A stretch of 64,000 nucleotides of DNA from Bacillota bacterium. Lineage in GTDB: Bacteria; Bacillota; Limnochordia; Darwinibacteriales; DTU012. Below the pieces are notes generated by a model. It ran no database searches. It was not told where the DNA came from and worked only from the letters and a program-made list of their open reading frames with translations. This document shows positions 19,507 through 28,614 of the stretch, piece by piece. Within the stretch, counting starts at the first letter, position 1. Every line of letters begins with the position of its first letter. The DNA is taken from positions 1-64,000 of the forward strand of contig JAAYNP010000027.1 of NCBI GenBank assembly GCA_012520795.1. The letters are read 5' to 3'. Both the position numbers and the translations under genes were made by a program.

Positions 19507-19580
19507 GCAGAATCTGATTCAGGCAGGATATTCGGCACTAGATATAGAATTGTTTTTTCGTTGGATACTACATTTAGGTT

Positions 19581-21017
19581 ATGAAGAAAGGATTGGGAGC
19601 CATAGGACAATTACGTTATCTCTCAGTAGTTCTGGTGTTGTTATTAATCACCCTCGGGCATGCAGCCCAAGGACAGGCAGCTGCTGAAGAGTTTGCTTTG
19701 TCCGTTGATCAGGGCCAGGCTGTACTGCGGGTACATGTCCCTGAAGGCAGTGGTTACCGGGTCTGGCAGAACACCAACCCTATGAAAGTGATTGTTGATC
19801 TTGATCATCAGCTGGCCGGGTTGCCCATCAGCAATACGGTCAATGATCCAGCCCTCAAGGCTGTCCGGGCCAGTAAAGGGCCTGGTACGATCGGCACCAG
19901 AGTGGTGATGGAATTTGCCTATTATATGCCTGATGTGAAATGGGAACTGGATGGGCAGTGGCTGACTGTGACGGTCAACAAACTTTATACTGAAAGCACC
20001 GTCACTACTGTATCCCGTGGAGTCAAGTACGGTCATATGCGCAAAGGCATTGCCGCCGGCCCATTAGTCATAAATTATCTGGAAATCCGCTACGCCGACC
20101 CGGAGGTGGAAATCCGTTCCGTATTGTCCCAGGATCAGGTTTACGGCCGGGAACTGGTCAGCTCCATGGCCCGAAGAAACAATGCCATCGCCGGGGCCAA
20201 CGGGTTGTTCTTTGCCAGCGATGGCCGTCCGCTGGGGCTTCTGGCAATTGACGGCAGGATTATCAGTGAGCCTTATGCGAACCGCACAGCTATTGGCATC
20301 AAATCCGGTCAGATTGTCATTGATCAGGTAAGCATGAGCGGAAAGGTCATCCTTGGTGACGGCCGGGAGTTGGCTGTTTCCGGAATCAACCGGCCCCGCC
20401 TTGAAAATGAGCTGATCATATACACCCCCGATTATGGTGGAACCTCCCGCACTAGTGTGTATGGGATTGATGTGATTGTCGACGGTGATACCGTAGTAGA
20501 CATCGTTACCGGGGCAGCTGCGATTCCCGAGAATGGATTCGTAGTGTCAGGGCACGGTTCCGCAAGGGATTTCTTAAGCCAGGTGGCGGTGGGGGATCAT
20601 ATCACCGTTGAGTTGGAGCTGGAGCCGAATTGGCTGGAACAGGAGTTTGTGCATATTATTGGCGGAGGCCCCCGGTTGGTCAAGGACGGTGTAGTGTATA
20701 TCACATCGGAAGAAGAGCGTTTCCAGGCGGATATTGCCCTCGGCCGGGCACCCCGTACAGCCCTGGGACTGACTGCGGACCGGAAACTGCTGGTTGTCAC
20801 GGTTAACGGCCGCCAGCCCGGCGTCAGTGTTGGCATGACTTTGCAGGAATTGGCCGAACTAATGATTGAACTTGGAGCTGTAGATGCAATGAACCTTGAC
20901 GGAGGCGGTTCCACAACCATGGTTATTCGGGGCCGGGTTTTGAACATCCCATCCGACGGGACCGAACGTTCTGTAAGCAATGCCATTGTCGTCATCACTC
21001 CGGAAAGCCAAGAATAA
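19581..21017 (+). CDS. AMIN-like domain plus phosphodiester glycosidase (NAGPA/DUF2233-like) protein
   Basis: Signal peptide; beta-rich AMIN-like N-terminus; ANGLFFASDGRPLGL, GRAPRTALGLTADRKLLVVTVNGRQPG, DAMNLDGGGSTTMVIRG. Confidence 0.85.
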   Translation: MKKGLGAIGQLRYLSVVLVLLLITLGHAAQGQAAAEEFALSVDQGQAVLRVHVPEGSGYRVWQNTNPMKVIVDLDHQLAGLPISNTVNDPALKAVRASKGPGTIGTRVVMEFAYYMPDVKWELDGQWLTVTVNKLYTESTVTTVSRGVKYGHMRKGIAAGPLVINYLEIRYADPEVEIRSVLSQDQVYGRELVSSMARRNNAIAGANGLFFASDGRPLGLLAIDGRIISEPYANRTAIGIKSGQIVIDQVSMSGKVILGDGRELAVSGINRPRLENELIIYTPDYGGTSRTSVYGIDVIVDGDTVVDIVTGAAAIPENGFVVSGHGSARDFLSQVAVGDHITVELELEPNWLEQEFVHIIGGGPRLVKDGVVYITSEEERFQADIALGRAPRTALGLTADRKLLVVTVNGRQPGVSVGMTLQELAELMIELGAVDAMNLDGGGSTTMVIRGRVLNIPSDGTERSVSNAIVVITPESQE

Positions 21018-21030
21018 GGAGTTGGCACTC

Positions 21031-22803
21031 ATGGTGCGTAAATGCTGTGTACTTGCGGGGATCTTTTTATGTTTGTATTCTGCCATGGCAATTCGAGCAG
21101 CCGAGGTTTATCCCTTGGAGGCCGTATACCCGGGCCTGAGGGGAATTGGCAAAACAGTTGTTCAAGGCACTCTAATCGAGGAATTTGACGTGGAAGTAAT
21201 CAGCATTATTCCCCAGCCGGCATCGATCCCTGATCTGATCATGGTCCGTGTCAGCGGAGATACCATCGACCGCAGCGGCGGCATTGCGTCCGGCATGAGC
21301 GGCAGCCCGGTCTACGTTGACGGCAAGCTGCTGGGGGCAATCAGTTATGCTTATGAATACTCGGACCACCGCGTCGGTTTGCTGACTCCGGCTGTGCCAA
21401 TGCTCGAACTGATGGAAATAATCCCCACACTCGATATTGAGCTTCCCAACGGGTTTAGGGAGATAGCCACTCCTTTGGCTGTAAGCGGAATCGGCGGGAG
21501 GGCATTGGCGCCCTTAACCAAGGCCTTTGCGCCTTATAATGTGCAGGTCATCCCCGATGTGAGCGGGATCATCCAGCAGATGGACTCCGCAAGGCTGGAA
21601 CCGGGATCTGCTTTCGCTGTGCAGCTGCTCAGGGGCGATTTTCAGGTCGCCGCGTTCGGCACAATCACCGAAGTCGATGAGAACGGCCGGTTTGTCGGTT
21701 TTGGCCACTCGTTTTTGCACAAAGGTAATGTGAACTATTTCGCCGCCCCTGCTGTAATCCATTACACCATGCCTAATCTGGAGGTTCCCTACAAAATAGC
21801 TTCTGCCGGTTCGAGCGTGGGGGCGATTTACCAGGATCGGGCTGCAGGCGTTGCGGGATTGCTGGATGCGAAGGCTTCATATATACCGATTAACATTTCT
21901 GTTACCGATCTGGAGCATCAAAGACAGGATACCTACCGGGTGGAATCGATTGCCGACAGAAGCCTGCTTACAGCTTTGGTGATCAGCAGTGCCTACCAGG
22001 GGATTGATTCCTCCTTGGATCGGATCGGGCCGGGGACTGCATATATCAGGCTGGAGTTCCATGCTCACAACCTGCCGCAGCCGATTATCCGGGAGAATAT
22101 GTTTTATAGTGATTCCGATATTGCCGTATGGTCTCTGTCTGATCTGAGCGAGGGGCTGGAAGTGCTGATGGGAAACAATTTGCTGCCAATCGACTTGAAA
22201 GAGGTCAGCGTCAGCATTGACGTGGAAAACTCACGCCGTACTGCTGAAATTGAAAAAGCCATCCCCCGCAAGTTCCAGGTTGAGGCGGGCGGCAGTGTTG
22301 AGGTCGAGGTCAGGATTCGCCCGTTCCACAATGTAGTTGAAACCCGGGTATTAAGGATCGATATCCCTGAAGATACGCTGCCGGGGCTGATGACTGTTTC
22401 GGTCAGAGGCGGCAGCAGCGGGTATTACTACGCCAAACCAACCGTTCATACCACTTGGGAGTCACTGCAAGAGCAGGATGTCGATGTAATGTGGCGGGAA
22501 CCTACCCAGGCCGAGAGCCTTGATCTACTGCTGAATGGCTACATGAACCGCGAGCGCAACAATGAAATTGTGGCTGAGTTTTACCCTTACATCGACCTGA
22601 GTTCCGAGTTTAACGGCGATGGCTATTATGATTCAACCGAGTTCGGTGATGAAGAGACAGTCCCCATCAGTGAAGTGGTTATGCTGGAGAAAGATTTTGG
22701 CATCCCGCAGTGGGAATCCAACAACAATGAGCCTGTCAGGGTCCGCCTGACCACCCAGTACGTCATTGAAGGCTCCGCCTCCTTTGATATCGAAGTGCTC
22801 TAA
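21031..22803 (+). CDS. SpoIVB-type (peptidase S55) domain protein, exported
   Basis: GGIASGMSGSPVYVDGKLLGAISYAYEYS (Ser) and FGTITEVDENGRFVGFGHSFLHKG (His); signal sequence. Confidence 0.85.
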   Translation: MVRKCCVLAGIFLCLYSAMAIRAAEVYPLEAVYPGLRGIGKTVVQGTLIEEFDVEVISIIPQPASIPDLIMVRVSGDTIDRSGGIASGMSGSPVYVDGKLLGAISYAYEYSDHRVGLLTPAVPMLELMEIIPTLDIELPNGFREIATPLAVSGIGGRALAPLTKAFAPYNVQVIPDVSGIIQQMDSARLEPGSAFAVQLLRGDFQVAAFGTITEVDENGRFVGFGHSFLHKGNVNYFAAPAVIHYTMPNLEVPYKIASAGSSVGAIYQDRAAGVAGLLDAKASYIPINISVTDLEHQRQDTYRVESIADRSLLTALVISSAYQGIDSSLDRIGPGTAYIRLEFHAHNLPQPIIRENMFYSDSDIAVWSLSDLSEGLEVLMGNNLLPIDLKEVSVSIDVENSRRTAEIEKAIPRKFQVEAGGSVEVEVRIRPFHNVVETRVLRIDIPEDTLPGLMTVSVRGGSSGYYYAKPTVHTTWESLQEQDVDVMWREPTQAESLDLLLNGYMNRERNNEIVAEFYPYIDLSSEFNGDGYYDSTEFGDEETVPISEVVMLEKDFGIPQWESNNNEPVRVRLTTQYVIEGSASFDIEVL

Positions 22804-23026
22804 GATAAAATGGTTACCCCCGGGAAGAATGGCGGCATGGCGAAAGGTATTGACAATTGAGCATTGTAACCCGTGATGGGCCAAACTAGCTGCTGCGGTG
22901 GTAAATGCCAGTTCTAGTAGGAATTACTGGTTGGAAAGGCGCAGGAGAACACCTGCTGATGTAGAATTTACGAAGAGGCCGGTGAATATGAATGGATGTT
23001 ACCGTCAGATGTTAGGGGGCACTCGA

Positions 23027-24766
23027 ATGACATTCCATAAGCAAAGAAAAACCCATTTTGCAGTGATTTTGTGTCTGGCTGTGCTGTTGTTTGCCTATGT
23101 CCAGCCAACGTCAGCTCAGCGTCTGCAGAATGTGCCGATTATCAGAGCAATTGCCATCAGAGGGAATGTCCTGATCGATACAGCCGTGATCGAGCAGGCG
23201 ATCACCAAAACAAGAGTCAATGATCCTTTTGTGGAACGCAATATCTACGATGACCGCCAAGCCATTTACGATCTTGGTTATTTTTATAATGTTGAGGTTA
23301 GGATTGAGAAGATAGTTGAAAATGACAGGATCCTTGACAATGAGCTACGGGTGATCTTCCAAGTGACAGAGTTTCCCGTTGTGAGTGAGGTTGTCATCAA
23401 AGGGGCACAGGGGCTGCCTATTGATGAGTTTGTCAGACAGATGAAGGTTAAGCCCGGAGAAGTGTTCAATTTGCAATCTCTGGATGAGGACCTGATTGAA
23501 TTTTCCTCGTGGGCATCGGATCAGCACGGCAGACCGCATATGGCAGTTAACCTTGAGATTTCAGAAACCGGAGTGGTCACTTTTGAAGTAGCCCCAATCA
23601 GGATTGCCGATGTAATCATTAAAGGCAACGATAAAACCAAAGACCATGTCATCTCGAGGGAGTTGACGGTTGTCCCGGGAGATTATCTCGATGTGGTTCA
23701 AGTCTCCAAAGACAGGCTTAAGCTCTTGAATCTTGGATTTTTTGAAGATATCATTGTTGAATTTGAGGAGACTGGGGAGCCGGGTGCCATCAACGTGAGC
23801 ATTGAGGTTAAAGAGATGTCAACCGGAAGTGCCGACTTTGGTGTCGGGTACAGTTCCAAGGGCGGGTTGTTCGGTTATGTCGATATCTCTGAATCCAATC
23901 TGTTCGGCAACGGACAGCGCGCCAATGCTTTCTTCGAGGTAGGCACGGGAACGCGTTCATACAGCCTAGGCTTCTATGAGCCTTATCTATTAGACGACGG
24001 CACCTCCATTGGCATTAAACTCTACAGTGAAAACGAGACCAAGGGTGAGGACGAACCAGCTATCGGCATCGAGCACGTTCTTGGCGGCAGCATCAGCCTA
24101 GGCCGCCCTTTGGGTGAATATACCCGGGGCGATATATCGCTGCGGACAGACAGTTATAGGTACAGCGGCGAGCTTGAGGAGTGGGAAGACCCCTACAGGC
24201 TGCTGACGTTTGGGGCAGGTGTGAGAACCAACACCACCAATCATCCGTTTGAGCCGTCGCAAGGTTATAGAACCGATTTAAAGCTCGAAACAGGGTTTAG
24301 GTTTGGCGACGAAGATACTTCGCGCTATACCAAGCTGACCATGGAGCACAGCCGGTACTATGAGTTGTTTAGAGAAGATGTAGTCCTGGCGATCAGGGGT
24401 TACGGCGGGAGAGCCTTGAGCGGTGTTCTGCCGAAAGCTGAGCTGTATAGGATTGGCGGAAGCGAGTCGCTCAGGGGACACGATGGTGAACAAGGCTTGG
24501 TTGGCGACAAGGTGCTCTTGGTAAACACAGAACTTCGCTTCCCCATCTGGGATTTCATTTCCGGAGTAGCCTTCGTTGATATAGGCAAAGCATGGCAGCC
24601 TGACGAACCCATCGATCTTATGGAAATGCTGAACAGCAACGGCTTTGGGATTGGATTAAGGGTCAACACTCCATTTGGCCTGCTGCGTTTCGATTACGGA
24701 TGGGGTAAGAACGAAGAATCAGAACTTGAGGGACACTTCTACTTTGGCTTAGGCCATACTTTCTAA
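23027..24766 (+). CDS. bamA: BamA/Omp85 outer-membrane assembly protein
   Basis: About three POTRA-like repeats (IRAIAIRGNVLIDTAVIEQAI, VSEVVIKGAQGLPIDEFVRQM, IADVIIKGNDKTKDHVISRELTVVPGD); barrel with YRIGGSESLRGH and FVDIGKAW; terminal Phe. Confidence 0.93.
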   Translation: MTFHKQRKTHFAVILCLAVLLFAYVQPTSAQRLQNVPIIRAIAIRGNVLIDTAVIEQAITKTRVNDPFVERNIYDDRQAIYDLGYFYNVEVRIEKIVENDRILDNELRVIFQVTEFPVVSEVVIKGAQGLPIDEFVRQMKVKPGEVFNLQSLDEDLIEFSSWASDQHGRPHMAVNLEISETGVVTFEVAPIRIADVIIKGNDKTKDHVISRELTVVPGDYLDVVQVSKDRLKLLNLGFFEDIIVEFEETGEPGAINVSIEVKEMSTGSADFGVGYSSKGGLFGYVDISESNLFGNGQRANAFFEVGTGTRSYSLGFYEPYLLDDGTSIGIKLYSENETKGEDEPAIGIEHVLGGSISLGRPLGEYTRGDISLRTDSYRYSGELEEWEDPYRLLTFGAGVRTNTTNHPFEPSQGYRTDLKLETGFRFGDEDTSRYTKLTMEHSRYYELFREDVVLAIRGYGGRALSGVLPKAELYRIGGSESLRGHDGEQGLVGDKVLLVNTELRFPIWDFISGVAFVDIGKAWQPDEPIDLMEMLNSNGFGIGLRVNTPFGLLRFDYGWGKNEESELEGHFYFGLGHTF

Positions 24767-24788
24767 GAAGCCTTTCTTTCAGCTCGAC

Positions 24789-24831
24789 ACCCAGGAACGA
24801 ACCCTGCGGGGATCGTTTCCTGGGTTTTTTT
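24789..24831 (+). terminator. Terminator after bamA
   Basis: CCCAGGAACGA/TCGTTTCCTGGG stem followed by T-run. Confidence 0.8.
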
Positions 24832-24912
24832 GGATTTGCATCGGGATCCCCTGGTTGCTATAATAAACATGTTGCAAATAGTAATTATTACAATTAGGAG
24901 GGGAGGATTTCG

Positions 24913-25326
24913 ATGTCGAAGCAAAAACGGTATCTTGGCGGTTTGGTGACTTTAGTTGCAGCAGCTTTATTGATCGTGTTTCTATGGGTCAGTTCGGTCC
25001 AGGGGCGCGGCAATGATCAGATTGCAGTTGTAGACACGCAAGCGCTGTTCACCGAATATCTGGCTGCTCCGTTGTATGAGGCCCGGGACCAACTGCAGGC
25101 AGAGTACGAGGAAAAATCAGAAGGCCTGTCCAATGAAGAAGCAGGCCAACTGTTCATGGAGTATCAGGCCAAACTTGAGGCCATCGAGCTTGAGTACAGC
25201 AGCAAAGTGGATGAGGCTGTAGCCAAGGTAGCCGGCAAAAAAGATCTGCAGGTTGTTGTGGACGCATCTGCTGTTCTTTACGGAGGCGTTGATATTACAG
25301 AGGATGTCTTGGCGATCCTGAAGTAA
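24913..25326 (+). CDS. OmpH/Skp-like periplasmic chaperone, copy 1
   Basis: Signal anchor; IAVVDTQALFTEY; coiled-coil; C-terminal VVDASAVLYGGVDITEDVLAILK. Confidence 0.78.
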   Translation: MSKQKRYLGGLVTLVAAALLIVFLWVSSVQGRGNDQIAVVDTQALFTEYLAAPLYEARDQLQAEYEEKSEGLSNEEAGQLFMEYQAKLEAIELEYSSKVDEAVAKVAGKKDLQVVVDASAVLYGGVDITEDVLAILK

Positions 25327-25406
25327 AGGCGGCCGGTGCAAGTTTCAACGGAAATGCGTAGAGCAGCTGCGGCCAGGGAATAATACTCATTGATCAGAAG
25401 AGGCGG

Positions 25407-25844
25407 GTGATGACAATGAAGAAATACATCCCTTGGCTGTTGGCTGCTTTGCTTGCATTAGCCCTGATCTGGGCTCTGTCAACCCAGGCAGTATCCCTTA
25501 GTGATGTCGGGTTGATCGACATGGGCAGAGTCTTGAGTGAAAGCGATTATGCCCAGCGGCTCAACAGCCAGCTAACGGCCAAATACGATCAATTGGTGGC
25601 CCAACTTCAGGCTGCGGCTGAGTCTGAAGAGATCGATGAAAATGAAAAGGCGGAGCAGGATCGGGCCATTTACGCTGAGTATCTCCGTTTCCGGCAGGAA
25701 TTGGAAACTCAATTTCAACAAGCTTTGGATCGGGCAATTGCTGAAGCTGCCGATGAGGCGAACCTGCAGCTTGTCCTTGATGTCGATTTGGTCAGGTACG
25801 GCGGTAAGGATATCAGTGATGACATCATTAAACGTTTGGACTAA
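25407..25844 (+). CDS. OmpH/Skp-like periplasmic chaperone, copy 2
   Basis: VGLIDMGRVLSES; coiled-coil; C-terminal LVLDVDLVRYGGKDISDDIIKRLD. Confidence 0.78.
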   Translation: MMTMKKYIPWLLAALLALALIWALSTQAVSLSDVGLIDMGRVLSESDYAQRLNSQLTAKYDQLVAQLQAAAESEEIDENEKAEQDRAIYAEYLRFRQELETQFQQALDRAIAEAADEANLQLVLDVDLVRYGGKDISDDIIKRLD

Positions 25845-25878
25845 AGACATAAAACCGCTCAAGCGGGAGAATCTGTAT

Positions 25879-25902
25879 AGATGGGACAATCCCATCTTTT
25901 TT
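25879..25902 (+). terminator. Terminator after second Skp-like gene
   Basis: AGATGGGA-CAA-TCCCATCT then TTTTTT. Confidence 0.85.
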
Positions 25903-25991
25903 GTTCCAGCAAATACCGACTTGGCAAAGGAGGTAAATTCTTTACAAAAATAGAATAATTACCCTAATCAGGAAGAGGGAAGGAATGCTGT

Positions 25992-26639
25992 ATGCGCCAT
26001 AAATACGGACATATTGCTTTGTTAGCTGTGACTGTGCTGCTGATCGGGTTGGCAAGTCTTTCTGCGGCAGCCCACAACGTTTCCGGTTCAACTGGATTGA
26101 TTAACATACCCTCAGCATCGGTTGCCCCCAGTGGGTCGATCAGCGCTGCCTATCATTCGTTTAACGGTACCAGCCACATATCTATGGTTTTGGGTGCTTT
26201 TCCCGGAGTTGAGGTCGGAATTGCCTCTCGCCTTGATGATTCTCAAAACCCGTTGTCAGGGAATGTCAAGGTCCAGCTCTTGAAGGAAGCGGAGTACCCG
26301 GCCATAGCTGCGGGCTTGGCTGCCGGACAAGATAACGTCAGCTATTATGTAGTGGGCAGCATGCAGATAGGCATCCCAGGCGTCAGAGGCCACATCGGAT
26401 GGGGGTCAGGCCAGTTTAGCCGGGGGTTTGCCGGTATCAGCAGTGTGCTCAACCCTGTTACCATCATCAGCAGCGAATGGAGAATCCCCATGCCCGTTAC
26501 CACAGTGATCGTTGAGACGGATGGGTGGAGAATTAATGCCGGCTTGTCTATGAAGTTCAACCAACAACTATCGGCCAAAGTCATGGTATCAGGTTTTAAA
26601 CACTTTGGATTTGGAGTCAGCTACTCACATAGTTTTTAG
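25992..26639 (+). CDS. Predicted outer-membrane beta-barrel protein (YjbH-like flavour)
   Basis: Signal peptide; GSTGLINIPSASVAPSGSISAAYH; alternating beta strands; terminal SHSF. Confidence 0.55.
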   Translation: MRHKYGHIALLAVTVLLIGLASLSAAAHNVSGSTGLINIPSASVAPSGSISAAYHSFNGTSHISMVLGAFPGVEVGIASRLDDSQNPLSGNVKVQLLKEAEYPAIAAGLAAGQDNVSYYVVGSMQIGIPGVRGHIGWGSGQFSRGFAGISSVLNPVTIISSEWRIPMPVTTVIVETDGWRINAGLSMKFNQQLSAKVMVSGFKHFGFGVSYSHSF

Positions 26640-26669
26640 ATGATCTTCACTTACTATGGAGGGTGTTAA

Positions 26670-27431
26670 GTGAAAAGAAAACTGGGATTTGCTGGACTGG
26701 TTGTCCTATTGCTCATTGTCTGCGGAAGCAGGGGGTTTGCCCTTAGTCCTTATGTTGCCGTTGACGGCCGCATAGGCCTTGCCAACCGCAGCCCGGCGGG
26801 GCTGATGGGGCTGGAATCCCCAGAATTCGGCCTCAAACTGCGAATAGTTTCTCAGGATCAAGGAACCCATAGCCGAGAATACCGGATGATCTACGCTGAG
26901 CCTGACTATGGGACAGGGGCGGGGTCTCTCCATTTCATCTACAGCGATGCTTACAGGCGGGCAACTTATGCTGTGGCCGATCAAGCTGTGGATTCCGTCA
27001 ACGTTGGCTTGGCCTTGAACTATATCAACATACCCATAGGCGAAGATCAAAAGGAACAATATGTTAGTGCAGATCTCGGGCTCCAGCTTGGGAATTTGTG
27101 GCTGGTGCGGTTCGGGGTGCTGGTGGAAAACCTCGTGTATGTGAAGCTTGATAAAGAATACGCTGATTTGTCCCGGAATGTAATTGCCGGGGCCGCAGTT
27201 AAACTGGGGGATTTCGGAATCGCAGCCTTAGATGTGGATGATCTGTTGAATAAAAATGCCAAAAGGAGATTAATCTTCGGGCTGGAAGTAAAACCTGTGA
27301 GGCTCTTAGCCCTTCGAGCCGGATGGGATGAAGGCTGGAGCTTGGGGGCGGAGTTTTCCTGCAACCAGATAAGCTTTGGTTATGACTGGGCTCAAGGGCA
27401 GCACCAGTTGAGCTTGAACTGGAAGTTCTAA
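26670..27431 (+). CDS. Predicted outer-membrane beta-barrel protein
   Basis: Signal peptide, amphipathic strands, terminal LSLNWKF. Confidence 0.55.
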   Translation: MKRKLGFAGLVVLLLIVCGSRGFALSPYVAVDGRIGLANRSPAGLMGLESPEFGLKLRIVSQDQGTHSREYRMIYAEPDYGTGAGSLHFIYSDAYRRATYAVADQAVDSVNVGLALNYINIPIGEDQKEQYVSADLGLQLGNLWLVRFGVLVENLVYVKLDKEYADLSRNVIAGAAVKLGDFGIAALDVDDLLNKNAKRRLIFGLEVKPVRLLALRAGWDEGWSLGAEFSCNQISFGYDWAQGQHQLSLNWKF

Positions 27432-27494
27432 CCAGAATGAGGAAGCCGCCAAGCCGTTGGTTGTTGTGAGATGGGAGCGAAAAGGGGACCGAGG

Positions 27495-28613
27495 ATGATT
27501 CAAACCAAGTCTTACCGGGCCGTGGTTTTACGCGGTTCTTCTATCTTGGATCGCTATACTTTGCAGCAGTTTTTCTGGCCCTTTGTCTTTTGTGTCATTG
27601 GGTTTACAGTTATTTTGTTAAGCGGTGTCCTGTTTGAGCTGATTGATTTGTTTTTGGTCAAAAAGGTCGCCATCAAAAATGTAATCAAAATGCTGGTTTA
27701 TTACCTGCCGGGGATTGTGGTGATGACTCTGCCGGTGGCGGCCCTTTTCGCTACATTGATCAGCCTGGGCCGCATGAATGAGGACAGCGAAATGGTGATC
27801 ATGTGCAGCAGCGGCCTGCCGTACTGGCGGATCATGATCCCGGTTGTGATTGCAGGGCTTTTGATCAGCTGGGGGACCTATGTCCTGAATGAAGAAGTGG
27901 TCCCGTGGACAAACCACGAATTTCAAAAACTGTTCCGGAAGCTTGTTTATCAGGAAGATGCACCGTTGATTGAAGAAAACATCTTCTTTTTGGGCGGCGA
28001 AAACCGTTATTTTTATATCAACGAGGTCAACAAACCGCTTCGCCAGCTGAAAAACGTCATGGTCTATGAAACGGGGCCGGATCAGTTCCCCCGCCTGATT
28101 ACCGCTACCTCCGGCACTTACCAGGACCGCCACTGGGTTTTGTATGACGGAGTTGTACAGAATCTCGATGAAGAAGGGTATGTCAGTTATCAGACACACT
28201 TTGAGACAATCCAGATTGTCACTCCCGACAGCTCCGATCTCTATTTCGGCAACCAAAAAACCAGTGACGAAATGAGCCGCAAAGAGCTGAAAGAGCATAT
28301 CGACCGGTTTCAGCGCAGCGGCCTGAAAGTGTTGTCCTTTGTTGTGGATTATCATTTGAAGCTGGCAATGCCCATGGCATCCTTCATCTTTGTGCTCTTT
28401 GCAGCTCCCTTGAGCCTGTACAGCAAGAGCAGCAAGTCATTTGGGGTTGCTGTCAGCCTGGTTGTCACTTTGCTGTATTATGTGGCTACGCCGGTTTGCC
28501 GTTCATTGGCAGTCAACGAGGTGTTTACTCCCTTGTTTGCCGCCTGGCTTACCAATGGAGCATTTGGGCTGATAGGCATTGTCTTGCTGATTCGCGCTGA
28601 TCGGTTACATTGA
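27495..28613 (+). CDS. LptF/LptG (YjgP/YjgQ) family permease
   Basis: ILDRYTLQQFFWPFVFCVIGFTVILL, LPVAALFATLISLGRMNEDSEMVIMCSSG, C-terminal TM bundle. Confidence 0.9.
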   Translation: MIQTKSYRAVVLRGSSILDRYTLQQFFWPFVFCVIGFTVILLSGVLFELIDLFLVKKVAIKNVIKMLVYYLPGIVVMTLPVAALFATLISLGRMNEDSEMVIMCSSGLPYWRIMIPVVIAGLLISWGTYVLNEEVVPWTNHEFQKLFRKLVYQEDAPLIEENIFFLGGENRYFYINEVNKPLRQLKNVMVYETGPDQFPRLITATSGTYQDRHWVLYDGVVQNLDEEGYVSYQTHFETIQIVTPDSSDLYFGNQKTSDEMSRKELKEHIDRFQRSGLKVLSFVVDYHLKLAMPMASFIFVLFAAPLSLYSKSSKSFGVAVSLVVTLLYYVATPVCRSLAVNEVFTPLFAAWLTNGAFGLIGIVLLIRADRLH

Positions 28614-28614
28614 G

